A DNA stretch of 64,000 nt, taken from assembly GCF_003951315.1 (NCBI RefSeq), contig NZ_QLJH01000004.1, positions 124,001 through 188,000 on the forward strand, read 5' to 3'. A model generated the notes under the pieces. It was not told the origin of the DNA. It worked only from the letters and a program-made list of their open reading frames with translations, and made no database searches. Source of the DNA: Sphingomonas sp. S-NIH.Pt15_0812 (GTDB lineage: Bacteria; Pseudomonadota; Alphaproteobacteria; Sphingomonadales; Sphingomonadaceae). Position 1 is the stretch's first letter. The number at the start of each line of letters is the position of its first letter. This document shows, piece by piece, positions 43,507 through 53,344 of the stretch. The position numbers and the translations under genes were made by a program.

Positions 43507-45090
43507 TCAGAGCGGTAAGCGGAGAATCAGGCCTTCGTCGGCACGCAGCCCGGCCGGGTCGGCGATACCGGCCAGCGTCGATGCCAGCACCGCGCCCGAC
43601 CAGGGCAGGGCCACGGCCTCGCCGGTCAGGTTGAGCAGCACGCCCACCCGCTCGCCCGCAATGCGCCGCTCATAGGCCAGGACGCCCGCCGGGGCATCGA
43701 GCAGCGTGACGCCGCCGAGCGACAGCGCGGGCGTCGCGCGGCGCAGCGCCAGCAGGCGGCGATAGAGGGTGAGCATCGATCCCGGATCGTCCGCCTCGGC
43801 GGCGACGTTGCGCGTCGGCCAGTCGTCGTGCAGCGGCAGCCACGGCCCGACCGTGCTGAACCCGGCGAACGGGCTGGCGTCCCAGGCCATGGGCGTGCGT
43901 GAGCGGTCGCGGCCGATGCCGATCCCCGGCTGGCGCAGATCCTGCGGGTCGCGGATGCGATCGGGCGGAATGACGATCCGACCGATGCCCAGTTCGTCGC
44001 CCTGGTAGAGCGTCGGTGTGCCGCGCAGCGTCAGCAGCAGCATCGCCGCGACCCGCGCCTGTGCCTCGCCGATCCGCGCGGCGATGCGGGGGGCGTCATG
44101 GCTGCCGATCACCCAATTGGGCCAGCCATGCGCCGGCAGCGACGCCTCATAGTCCGCGATCACCCTGCGCAAGGCGTCCGCCGTCCAGTCATTCTCGATC
44201 AGCTGGAAGTTGAAGGGCAGATGCACCTCAGGCTGGTCGGGCGTGCCGTACCAGCGGGCGTGGCGGTCGTTGGGCAGGAAGATCTCGCCGACCAGCAGCC
44301 GGCCGCCATAGCCATCGGCCAGCGCGCGCATCTCGGCGGCGATCGCATGGGCCTCGGGCTGGTCGGTCGAATGACGCTGGATCAGCCGGTCGCGCTCGGT
44401 GCGGCCGGGCCGCCAGTCGGGATTGACCGGGTTGTCGGGCAGCCCCTCGGCCTTGACGATGTGCCACAGCACGTCGATGCGGAAACCGTCGACGCCGCGA
44501 TCGAACCAGAAGCGCATCACGTCCATCATCGCCGCGCGCACCGCCGGGTTGCGCCAGTTGAGGTCGGCCTGTTCCTTCAGGAAGGTGTGGAGATAATATT
44601 GCCCGGTCGCCGGGTCATGCTCCCAGGCCGGACCGCCCATGTCGCTGATCCAGTTGTTGGGCGGCCCGCCATCGGGCGCGGGATCGCGCCAGATATACCA
44701 GTCGCGCTTCGGGTCGTCGCGCGACGACCGGCTGGCGACGAACCAGGGATGCGCGGTCGAGCTGTGATTGGGCACGAAGTCGAGCAGCAGCTTCAGCCCG
44801 CGCGCATGGATCGCGGCGAGCAGCGCGTCGAACGCGGCCATGTCGCCGAACAGCGGCTCGATCCCGCGATAATCGGCGATGTCATAGCCGAAATCGGCCA
44901 TGGGCGACGGGAAGATGGGCGACAGCCAGATCGCATCGACCCCCAGCGACACGACATGGTCCAGCCGCTGCCCGATGCCGCGTAAGTCGCCGATGCCGTC
45001 GCCGTCGCTGTCCTGGAAGGAGCGCGGATAGATTTGGTAGATGGTGCCGCCCCGCCACCAGGGGGCCGGATCGGAATGCGGGTCGGTCAT
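43507..45090 (-). CDS. alpha-glucosidase-type GH13 enzyme
   Basis: A 527-aa (beta/alpha)8 glycoside hydrolase of the oligo-1,6-/alpha-glucosidase kind. Catalytic residues are the nucleophile Asp206 in DGFRID, acid/base Glu269 in LLVGEIF and Asp332 in GSHDAPR. The domain-B signature QADLNWRNPAV and the N-terminal DSDGDGIGDLRGI are also typical. The third motif has Ser where most members have Asn (NHD), seen in some subfamilies. There is no signal peptide, so it likely acts on imported maltooligosaccharides or sucrose in the cytoplasm. It is first in a GH13-GT4-Cys/His/Asp operon. Confidence 0.93.
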   Translation of the reverse strand: MTDPHSDPAPWWRGGTIYQIYPRSFQDSDGDGIGDLRGIGQRLDHVVSLGVDAIWLSPIFPSPMADFGYDIADYRGIEPLFGDMAAFDALLAAIHARGLKLLLDFVPNHSSTAHPWFVASRSSRDDPKRDWYIWRDPAPDGGPPNNWISDMGGPAWEHDPATGQYYLHTFLKEQADLNWRNPAVRAAMMDVMRFWFDRGVDGFRIDVLWHIVKAEGLPDNPVNPDWRPGRTERDRLIQRHSTDQPEAHAIAAEMRALADGYGGRLLVGEIFLPNDRHARWYGTPDQPEVHLPFNFQLIENDWTADALRRVIADYEASLPAHGWPNWVIGSHDAPRIAARIGEAQARVAAMLLLTLRGTPTLYQGDELGIGRIVIPPDRIRDPQDLRQPGIGIGRDRSRTPMAWDASPFAGFSTVGPWLPLHDDWPTRNVAAEADDPGSMLTLYRRLLALRRATPALSLGGVTLLDAPAGVLAYERRIAGERVGVLLNLTGEAVALPWSGAVLASTLAGIADPAGLRADEGLILRLPL

Positions 45091-45279
45091 GCGCGGGCTG
45101 GAACTCCTCTGCCACGGGCAGGATAACGCCGGTCGCGGCGAAACGGCACATCATGGCGGACCACGATCGGCACCGAGCGTTCCAGATGCGATGCCGGACG
45201 CTCCCGCCCCACGAAATTCTATCCCGCGATCAAGCCGCTATCGCTGGCGAGCGGCCGTCATCCTCCCCATCTTCGGTCA

Positions 45280-46275
45280 ATGAAGCTTTCCTTTCTCGAT
45301 CTCGTGCCCGTCGTTGAGGGCGGCACCGTCGGCGAGGCGCTGACCCGCGCCGCCGATCTCGCGCGTCATGCCGAAGCGGAGGGTTACACCCGTTACTGGG
45401 TGGCCGAGCATCACGGCATGACCGGCATCGCCTCCGCCGCCACCTCGGTGGTGATCGCGCATCTCGCCGCCGCCACCCGGCATATCCGGGTGGGCGCGGG
45501 CGGGATCATGCTGCCCAACCATGCGCCGCTCGCCATCGCCGAGCAGTTCGGGACGCTCGACGCGCTCTTCCCTGGTCGAATCGACCTGGGCCTGGGTCGC
45601 GCGCCCGGCAGCGACCAGCGCGTCGCGCGCGCGATGCGGCGGACGCTGGAGACCGACGCCAACGCCTTTCCGCAGGACGTGCTGGAGCTGCAAAGCTATT
45701 TCGCCGATGACGGCCAGACCGGCATCGTCGCGACCCCCGGCGCGGGCGCGCGGCCGGACCTGTGGATCCTGGGGTCGAGCCTGTTCGGGGCGCAGCTCGC
45801 CGCCGCGCTCGGCCTGCCCTATGCCTTCGCCTCGCACTTCGCGCCCGACGCGCTGGACCAGGCGATGGCGATCTACCGCCGCGACTTCCGCCCCTCGGCC
45901 TATTGCGCCAAGCCCTATGCGATGGCCGGGTTCAACGTCTTCGCCGCCGACACCGCCGAGCAGGCGGAACTGATCGCTTCGTCGCAGCAACAGTCGTTCG
46001 TGGCGCTGCGCACCGGCAATCCGCGCCAGTTGCCGCCGCCGGTGGCGGGGTATCGCGCTTCGCTGGGGGCGCAGGGCAATGCGCTGCTGAACCAGGTGCT
46101 GAGCTGTTCGTCGATCGGCACCGCCGACACGGTGGCGCGCGACCTCGCGGCGTTCGTCGCGCGGACCGGGGTCGACGAGGTGATGGTGACCAGCGCGATC
46201 TACGACCAGGATGCGCGCAAGCGTTCGCTGACCCTCACCGCCCAGGCGGCACAGGAGGTCAAGGTCGCCGCCTGA
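45280..46275 (+). CDS. LLM-class flavin-dependent oxidoreductase (luciferase-like)
   Basis: A 331-aa TIM-barrel monooxygenase of the bacterial-luciferase superfamily, MsnO8-like branch. Signature segments are [40 protein letters not shown] and [12 protein letters not shown], typical of the FMN-binding barrel. It needs FMNH2 supplied by a reductase that is not visible here. The substrate cannot be told. It stands alone; its stop lies three bases from the stop of the convergent histidine-kinase gene. Confidence 0.92.
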   Translation: MKLSFLDLVPVVEGGTVGEALTRAADLARHAEAEGYTRYWVAEHHGMTGIASAATSVVIAHLAAATRHIRVGAGGIMLPNHAPLAIAEQFGTLDALFPGRIDLGLGRAPGSDQRVARAMRRTLETDANAFPQDVLELQSYFADDGQTGIVATPGAGARPDLWILGSSLFGAQLAAALGLPYAFASHFAPDALDQAMAIYRRDFRPSAYCAKPYAMAGFNVFAADTAEQAELIASSQQQSFVALRTGNPRQLPPPVAGYRASLGAQGNALLNQVLSCSSIGTADTVARDLAAFVARTGVDEVMVTSAIYDQDARKRSLTLTAQAAQEVKVAA

Positions 46276-46278
46276 CGC

Positions 46279-47694
46279 TCAGGCGGCCGCCGTCGCCGCC
46301 GGCAGGCGCAGGCGGACGAGCAGGCCGCCGAGATCCTCGCTCTCCTCCAGCGTGACGGTGCCGCCATAGATTTCCGCCACGTCGCGGACGATGGCGAGGC
46401 CCAGGCCGGTGCCCGGCTTGCCCGTGTCCAGCCGCACGCCACGGTCGAAGATGCGCACCCGGTCGTCGGGCGGGATTCCCATGCCGTCATCCTCGACCAG
46501 GATCTCGACGAACCCCGCCTCCGCCGCGACCGTAACGAAGACGCTGCCGCCGCCATATTTGGCGGCATTCTCGATCAGGTTGCCGAGCATCTCGTCCAGG
46601 TCCTGCCGCTCGACATGGACCTGCAGGTCCTTCGGGCCGGCGACGTCGATGCGGACATGGCGATAGAGGCGGCCGACCGCGCGCTCGACCGATTGCAGGC
46701 TGGGCCAGACCTCGGCCCGGCTGTGCGCCGAACCGCGCCGGCCGACCGCGCGGGCGCGCGCCAGATGATGGTCGACCTGCCGCCGCATCGTCCGCGCCTC
46801 GCGGATCACCGTCTCGGCCAGGTCGTCGGCCTGGGCGGTGGCGGCGTTCATGATCACGGTCAGCGGGGTTTTCAGCGCATGGGCGAGGTTGCCGGCATGG
46901 CGGCGCGCCTCCTCGGCCTGTTTCTCGTTATGCTCGACCAGCGCGTTCAGCTCCTCGACCAGCGGCGCGACCTCGTCGGGCAGCGCGCCGCCGACGCGCG
47001 AGCTTTGCCCGCTGCGCATCCGCACGATCTCCATGCGCAGCCGCCTGAGCGGCAACAGGCCATAGACCGTCTGGAGCCCCGCCAGCACGATCAGCCCCAG
47101 CGCCAGCAACAGGAAGGATCGCACCAATGTCCGCCGCAGCGCCGCGATCTGCGCGTCGAGCCCGTCGCGGCTCTGCGCCACCTGGAAGCGCCAGCGCACC
47201 TTCGATCCGGGCAGTTGCACGTCGCGCTCGACGATGCGCAGTTTCTCCTGCCCGAACTGGTTGCTGTCATAGGCATGGACGCCGCGATCCTGGTGCGGCG
47301 CGCCATAGGCCAGTCGCCGGTCCCAGAGCGAGCGCGACGGGAAAGGCTCGCGCCCCGGTGCCGACACCTGCCAGTAGAGGCCGGAATAGGGCTCCAGGAA
47401 CCGCTGGTCCGCCGCCTCGCGCGAGAATTGCACCTCGCCGATCGGGTCGATCTCGGCCGACACGATCTGCGCGGTCAGCACATATTCGAGCTGGTCGTCG
47501 AAATTGCGCGTCACCGCATTGGCCAGCACCCGGTCGAGCGCAAAGCCGCCCCCCGCCAGCAGCAGCGTGATCCACGCCGCCGCGATCAGGATCATGCGCC
47601 GCGACAGCGACCCCGTGGTGCGCGCGGGCGCGAAGGTCGGCGGGTCGCCAGGGCGAGCGTCGGGGACGGCAGAGTCGGTCACGGAGGCGGTCAC
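46279..47694 (-). CDS. sensor histidine kinase (PhoQ-like)
   Basis: A 471-aa membrane sensor kinase: N-terminal span (about residues 33-55), a periplasmic domain of about 130 residues, second span (about 192-212), HAMP-like linker, a HisKA box (LAHALKTPLTVIMN) and a full ATPase domain (NLIENAAKYG, DDGMGIPPDD, GTGLGLAIV). The periplasmic domain and overall form suggest the PhoQ/FeuQ group sensing envelope or metal signals. I used the GTG at 47694, 10 nt after the response-regulator stop; an in-frame start 66 nt upstream lies inside that gene. It acts with the OmpR-type regulator just upstream. Confidence 0.92.
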   Translation of the reverse strand: MTASVTDSAVPDARPGDPPTFAPARTTGSLSRRMILIAAAWITLLLAGGGFALDRVLANAVTRNFDDQLEYVLTAQIVSAEIDPIGEVQFSREAADQRFLEPYSGLYWQVSAPGREPFPSRSLWDRRLAYGAPHQDRGVHAYDSNQFGQEKLRIVERDVQLPGSKVRWRFQVAQSRDGLDAQIAALRRTLVRSFLLLALGLIVLAGLQTVYGLLPLRRLRMEIVRMRSGQSSRVGGALPDEVAPLVEELNALVEHNEKQAEEARRHAGNLAHALKTPLTVIMNAATAQADDLAETVIREARTMRRQVDHHLARARAVGRRGSAHSRAEVWPSLQSVERAVGRLYRHVRIDVAGPKDLQVHVERQDLDEMLGNLIENAAKYGGGSVFVTVAAEAGFVEILVEDDGMGIPPDDRVRIFDRGVRLDTGKPGTGLGLAIVRDVAEIYGGTVTLEESEDLGGLLVRLRLPAATAAA

Positions 47695-47704
47695 GTCGTC
47701 GGGA

Positions 47705-48370
47705 TCAGGCGTCCGGCTCGTCCAGGCTGTAGCCGAGCCCGCGGATGGTGGTGATGACATCCTGGCCCAGCTTCTTGCGAATGCGCGTCACGAACACCTC
47801 GATCGTGTTCGAATCGCGGTCGAAATCCTGGTCGTAGATATGTTCGATCAGCTCGGTGCGGCTGACCACCTTGCCCTTGTGGTGGAGCAGGTAGCTAAGC
47901 AACTTATATTCCTGCGCGGTCAGCTTCACCGGCTCGCCGGCGCGCGTCACCTTGCCCGAGCGGGTGTCGAGCCGCACGTCGCCCGCCGTCAGTTCCGAGG
48001 ACGCATTGCCCGAGGCGCGGCGGATCAGCGCGCGCAGCCGGGCGATCAGTTCCTCGGTCTGGAAGGGCTTGGCGACATAGTCGTCCGCGCCCGCGTCCAG
48101 TCCCGCCACCTTGTCGGACCAGCTGTCGCGCGCGGTCAGGACCAGCACGGGCGTGGTCTTGCCCTCTTTGCGCCAGCGGTCGAGCACGGTCAGCCCGTCG
48201 ATCTCCGGCAGGCCCAGGTCGAGCACGATCGCGTCATAAGTCTCGGTCTGGCCCAGGAACAGGCCCTCCTCGCCATCGGTGGCGAGGTCGATCGCATAGC
48301 CCGCGCCTTCCAGCGTGTTCTTGAGCTGCTGCCCCAGATTGGGTTCGTCCTCGACGATCAGCACCCGCAT
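47705..48370 (-). CDS. OmpR/PhoP-family response regulator
   Basis: A 221-aa two-domain regulator: receiver with the acidic pair in VEDE (7-10), phosphoacceptor Asp51 in VLDLGLPEIDG and the conserved Lys in AKPF near residue 102, then a winged-helix DNA-binding domain ending SNTIEVFVTRIRKKLG. Most like PhoP/FeuP-type regulators. It lies between a PepSY gene and its kinase, a common arrangement in which the PepSY protein is a target or modulator of the pair. Confidence 0.95.
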   Translation of the reverse strand: MRVLIVEDEPNLGQQLKNTLEGAGYAIDLATDGEEGLFLGQTETYDAIVLDLGLPEIDGLTVLDRWRKEGKTTPVLVLTARDSWSDKVAGLDAGADDYVAKPFQTEELIARLRALIRRASGNASSELTAGDVRLDTRSGKVTRAGEPVKLTAQEYKLLSYLLHHKGKVVSRTELIEHIYDQDFDRDSNTIEVFVTRIRKKLGQDVITTIRGLGYSLDEPDA

Positions 48371-48496
48371 TGTCCATCCTCCATGACCACGAACGACCGT
48401 CGTTAAGCCCGCGGGGGCGTGGAGGAAAGCACCTGTCGCACCGCTGAACCCGATCGTCGGCGATCATTCAGCCTGGGAGACGCACCAGGGGGCCGA

Positions 48497-48790
48497 TCAG
48501 TTGCCGGTCTTGCCGATCACCTGGCCCGACCGCTCGTCGACATCGACCCAGATGACGACCCCGTCGCGCAGGAACTTCATCGTATAGGTGCCGCTGCGCG
48601 CGTCGTAGTCGAACCCCAGATATTGCGCGCCGCGCATCATCGGGATCACCCGCCGCTCGATCTCCTTGATCGATACCGACCGCCCCTGCCGGCGCGCGTC
48701 ATAGGCGCGCATCTGGTCGCCACGCGACTGGGCCGGCGCGATCGCGGGGGCCGTGGCGGCCAGCAGCGCAAGGGGCAGGAGGATTCGCAT
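48497..48790 (-). CDS. small exported PepSY-domain protein
   Basis: A 97-aa protein with a signal peptide (about 1-20) and one PepSY-like fold: IKEIERRVIPMMRGAQYLGF, then a strand pair ending DGVVIWVDVDERSGQVIG. PepSY proteins modulate envelope proteases or sensor kinases. It is upstream of the two-component pair with a 126-nt gap, so it may share their transcript or be its target. Confidence 0.85.
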   Translation of the reverse strand: MRILLPLALLAATAPAIAPAQSRGDQMRAYDARRQGRSVSIKEIERRVIPMMRGAQYLGFDYDARSGTYTMKFLRDGVVIWVDVDERSGQVIGKTGN

Positions 48791-48890
48791 CGCTGGACGC
48801 CATAGCTAAGGGGCATTGAACCGCCTGTGAATGCCTTGTCGGTCGCGGTTGCTGTTGCCGATCGGCCACAGGCGTCTTAGGTGGCGACGC

Positions 48891-50480
<1,590 letters not shown>

Positions 50481-50687
50481 CCTGTTGCCCAAGCGGATCG
50501 AGGAGCTGGACGCGCAGATCGCGCGCGACGAGGCGAAGCTGGGCGATCCCGACCTCTACACGCGCGATCCCGCCGGCTTCGACCGGCTGAACAGGGCCAT
50601 CGCGGCGGCGCGCGACGAAAAGGACGCGGCCGAGATGCGCTGGCTGGAATTGGCCGAGCAGGTCGAGGCGCTGGGCTGATCGCCGTC

Positions 50688-51155
50688 ATGTCCCGTCCCG
50701 CCCCCTGGCGCCTCGACGCCGATCGCTTCGCGCACCGCACGCTGTTCCAGACGCGCTATCAGGATCTCGACCCCAACGGGCATATCAACAACGTCGCCTA
50801 TGCCGCGCTGTTCGAAAGCGCGCGGGTGCGCTTCAATGCCGGCATCGCGCTCGACCGGTGGCACGACCTGCGCTTCCTGGTCGCCAAGGTCGAGCTGAAC
50901 TATCTGGCGGAGGGGCACTTCCCCAGCGATGTCGAGATCGCCACCGCGGTCGGGCCGATCGGCGGACGGAGCTGGCAGATGCTGTCGACCATGTTCCAGG
51001 ACGGCGTCGCGCTCGCCACCTGCGACACGGTGCTGGTCGCCAGCCGGGCGGCGGACGGCCTGCCGCCCGCGATGCGCGCGGTATTGGAAGCGGCGCAGTT
51101 GCCCGAGATGGATCAGAGCAGCGCCAGCGTCGCCGGGTCGGGCGCTCCGTCGTAG
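50688..51155 (+). CDS. acyl-CoA thioesterase, 4-hydroxybenzoyl-CoA thioesterase-like hotdog fold
   Basis: A 155-aa hotdog-fold protein with the YQDLDPNGHINNVAYAALFE motif near residues 24-43, in which the Asp and the central helix form the acyl-CoA site. The substrate is unknown. It starts 8 nt after the ABC-F gene, so it may share a transcript. Its last 43 nt overlap the end of a convergent gene; the C-terminal about 15 residues (SSASVAGSGAPS) are low complexity and lie in the overlap. Confidence 0.88.
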   Translation: MSRPAPWRLDADRFAHRTLFQTRYQDLDPNGHINNVAYAALFESARVRFNAGIALDRWHDLRFLVAKVELNYLAEGHFPSDVEIATAVGPIGGRSWQMLSTMFQDGVALATCDTVLVASRAADGLPPAMRAVLEAAQLPEMDQSSASVAGSGAPS

Positions 51156-51523
51156 AATCGATCGAGCCCCGCCTGGAACGGCGTCGGGTCGTCGGCGATG
51201 GCGGCGAACAGCGTCAGCGAGGACCGGAGCTTGATCGCGTCGATCCCGCCTAGGATCGCTTCCGCGCTGCCCTGGGCCGCGACCACCGCATTGGTCGCCT
51301 CGATCAACCGGGGCCCGAGCAGCGGATGCGCCAGATAGGCGCGCGCCTCCTCGGCGGAGGCGATGGCGTAGCGCCGCGCCATCGGGCTCTGGCCCAGCCC
51401 GGCGATCTGCGGAAAGATGAACCACATCCAATGGCTGCGCTTGGCGCCGGCACGCAGTTCGGCAAGCGCGGTGGCGTGGACATCGGCCTGCGCGGCGACG
51501 AAGCGGGATAGGTCATGGGCCAT
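51113..51523 (-). CDS. DUF1810 family protein
   Basis: A 136-aa protein with the DUF1810 signature: MAHDLSRFVAAQADVHATAL at the start, then SHWMWFIFPQIAGLG, and a DAIKLRSSLTLFAA segment near the C-terminus. The family's function is unknown (a calpastatin-like name exists but is not informative). The ATG at 51523 gives the standard N-terminus; in-frame codons upstream run through the leader of the divergent lipoprotein gene. It overlaps the convergent thioesterase gene by 43 nt. Confidence 0.88.
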   Translation of the reverse strand: MAHDLSRFVAAQADVHATALAELRAGAKRSHWMWFIFPQIAGLGQSPMARRYAIASAEEARAYLAHPLLGPRLIEATNAVVAAQGSAEAILGGIDAIKLRSSLTLFAAIADDPTPFQAGLDRFYDGAPDPATLALL

Positions 51524-51634
51524 GGCCTCCACATGGGATCGCGCCCCCGTCGCGCAACCCGTGACGGGCCTGGACGTTCGTTCCACCTGTGTCCCCTCCG
51601 GCCGCGTGCCGGCCTTGTCCACCGGAGCATCGGC

Positions 51635-52156
51635 ATGAAGCGCAGCATTCTCCTCCCCTTCGCGATGCTGGCCCTGACCGCGACGCTTGCGGGATGCGGG
51701 AAGAAGGAGCCGGACGTCAGCGAAGCGGCGCCCGGCAATTTCGTGCCCCCCGTCACGCGGGCGCCGACGCCGGTCGCGGGCCAGGCCAATCGCACGCCGC
51801 TCTCCGCCTATGTCGGCCATTATCCGCAGGACGCGGTCGAGGGCGTGTCCTTCTTCGACCGGACCGAGGTCGCCAATGCCCTGATCGACGCGGTCGCCGA
51901 CGAAAAGCTGCGCCACCGGATCACCGGCCGCGACACGGTGGCGGTGCCGATCTTCGCGACGGGCGGGATGATCGCCGCGCATGGCTGCGAACCGCATAAT
52001 TGCGGCGATCACGACTGGACGGTGCTGGTCCCCGGCGACGGCGACCGCGGCAAGGCGATGGTCTGCCACCATGACGCCGCCACGATGGGCGACGCCAGCC
52101 GCTGGATGAGCCGCGCGGGAACGCAGAGCCGGCCCGGCGATTGTCCGCAGGCCTGA
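51635..52156 (+). CDS. lipoprotein of unknown function
   Basis: A 173-aa protein with a lipoprotein signal: MKRSILLPFAMLALTATLAG then Cys21 in an LAGC lipobox. The mature part has several Cys and His (AAHGCEPHNCGDHDW, about residues 113-127, and MVCHHD), which could form disulfides or bind a metal. Asp is absent at position +2, so outer-membrane sorting is likely by the enterobacterial rule. I do not recognise a family. It is 26 nt upstream of a PEBP gene on the same strand. Confidence 0.8.
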   Translation: MKRSILLPFAMLALTATLAGCGKKEPDVSEAAPGNFVPPVTRAPTPVAGQANRTPLSAYVGHYPQDAVEGVSFFDRTEVANALIDAVADEKLRHRITGRDTVAVPIFATGGMIAAHGCEPHNCGDHDWTVLVPGDGDRGKAMVCHHDAATMGDASRWMSRAGTQSRPGDCPQA

Positions 52157-52182
52157 CCGACAGATAGCAAGGAGCCGCATCG

Positions 52183-52806
52183 ATGCTGGAGAACATGCCC
52201 CATTGGCTGGGACAGGCGTTGAGCAACTGGCGCGCCGGTGCCGACGCGCTGGCGATCGCGCGACCGGAACTGACCGTGGCGACGCGGCTGACGCTGGACA
52301 GCCCGGCCTTTGCCGATGGGGCGCGGCTGCCCGTGCGCTTCACCGATGATGGCGAAGGCGTGTCGCCGCCCCTGCTGTGGCGCGACCTGCCGGTCGGCGC
52401 CGCCAGCCTGGCGCTGCTGGTCGAGGATGCCGATTCGCCGACGCCGCAGCCGCTGGTCCACGCGGTCGTCTGGGGCCTGTCGCCCGACGATGGCGGCCTG
52501 GCGGAAGGCGCGATCGTCGATGATGGCGAGGGCGATGCCGAGGGCCGCGATGTCGGACGTAATTCCTATCGCCGGCAGGGCTGGCTGCCGCCCGATCCGC
52601 CGACCGGCCATGGTGAGCATCGTTATGCGTTCCAGCTCTTCGCGCTGGATGGTGGAGCGGTGCTGGAGGGGCATGATCCCGGCCGGACCGCGCTGATCGC
52701 GGCGATGGCGGGCCATGTCCTGGCGGCCGGGCTGCTGGTCGGCACCTATTCGCGCGAGGCGCTCGCCCCGATCGGAGCGGTGGGGCCGAGCGGCGCCCTG
52801 GCCTGA
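52183..52806 (+). CDS. YbhB/YbcL family (PEBP, Raf-kinase-inhibitor-like) protein
   Basis: A 207-aa protein of the phosphatidylethanolamine-binding fold. Typical segments are SPPLLWRDLPVGAASLALLVEDAD, VHAVVWGL and GHGEHRYAFQLFALD. Bacterial members are of unknown role. The N-terminus (MLENMPHWLGQALSNWRAG) has no signal peptide, suggesting a cytoplasmic protein. It is close behind the lipoprotein gene. Confidence 0.93.
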   Translation: MLENMPHWLGQALSNWRAGADALAIARPELTVATRLTLDSPAFADGARLPVRFTDDGEGVSPPLLWRDLPVGAASLALLVEDADSPTPQPLVHAVVWGLSPDDGGLAEGAIVDDGEGDAEGRDVGRNSYRRQGWLPPDPPTGHGEHRYAFQLFALDGGAVLEGHDPGRTALIAAMAGHVLAAGLLVGTYSREALAPIGAVGPSGALA

Positions 52807-52810
52807 ACGT

Positions 52811-52897
52811 TCAGGCGAAGGGCGTCGGCGCGACGGCCCCGATCGCGGTCAGGGCCGCGATCAGGCCGGTGAGGGTGAGCAGGAGATTGTGGCGCAT
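52811..52897 (-). CDS. 28-aa candidate membrane micro-protein
   Basis: ATG at 52897 encodes MRHNLLLTLTGLIAALTAIG and then AVAPTPFA. It would be a single hydrophobic helix with a short polar start and a Pro-containing tail. No strong ribosome site. It is 36 nt downstream of a similar 35-aa ORF on the same strand. Both may belong to a small-protein pair, but short ORFs of this size can arise by chance in such DNA. Confidence 0.4.
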   Translation of the reverse strand: MRHNLLLTLTGLIAALTAIGAVAPTPFA

Positions 52898-52933
52898 CGG
52901 AGCAGATCCCGGTGGGAGGAGGCCGGATCGCAC

Positions 52934-53041
52934 TCAGGCGATCGGCAGGACCGGCACGGCAGCCGAGACGGCGATGGCGGCGAAGACCAGCGCGGCGACC
53001 GAGGTGGTGACGAAGCGCTGGGCGGACTGGAAGTTGAACAT
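52934..53041 (-). CDS. 35-aa candidate membrane micro-protein
   Basis: ATG at 53041, preceded by a purine-rich AAAAAGGGAAAA leader, encodes MFNFQSAQRFVTTSVAALVF, further hydrophobic residues, and ends AVPVLPIA. A single membrane helix is likely. Small proteins with this look occur in sphingomonads as far as I recall, but I cannot verify it here. It shares the helix-then-Pro/Ala-tail layout with the next ORF downstream. Confidence 0.5.
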   Translation of the reverse strand: MFNFQSAQRFVTTSVAALVFAAIAVSAAVPVLPIA

Positions 53042-53344
53042 GGTGGTTTTCCCTTTTTGACCGGGCAACGGAAGGTCGCTGCGGTCATCCGGGACTTTGC
53101 ATGGCGCGTGCCAATTTTGGAAACGGCGGAAATGCTCGGTTTTTGCCTGGCGCGGCCGCAGCGCTGGCGCGATTTCCCAATCGGCATGGCGTCAGCCGCC
53201 AAGGTTCGGGAAGAGAAAGCCCCCCGGACCAGGGGCGCATCGACCGCTCTTGTCAGCGCTGGGCTAAAGCCGTGCTGGGCCTGGATACGGGCCGCGACCT
53301 TGCCGAAGCCATCACGATCGCGGGATGGTGTCGGCCGCCGCCGA
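53042..53344. other. 303-nt gap upstream of the micro-ORFs, no other gene seen
   Basis: It probably contains the promoter of the micro-ORFs on the minus strand and the end of the MarR-type gene. A TGGCGCG-N4-CAGC (53145-53158, plus strand) resembles a sigma-54 -24/-12 element but points at no gene, so I give it little weight. Confidence 0.4.
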
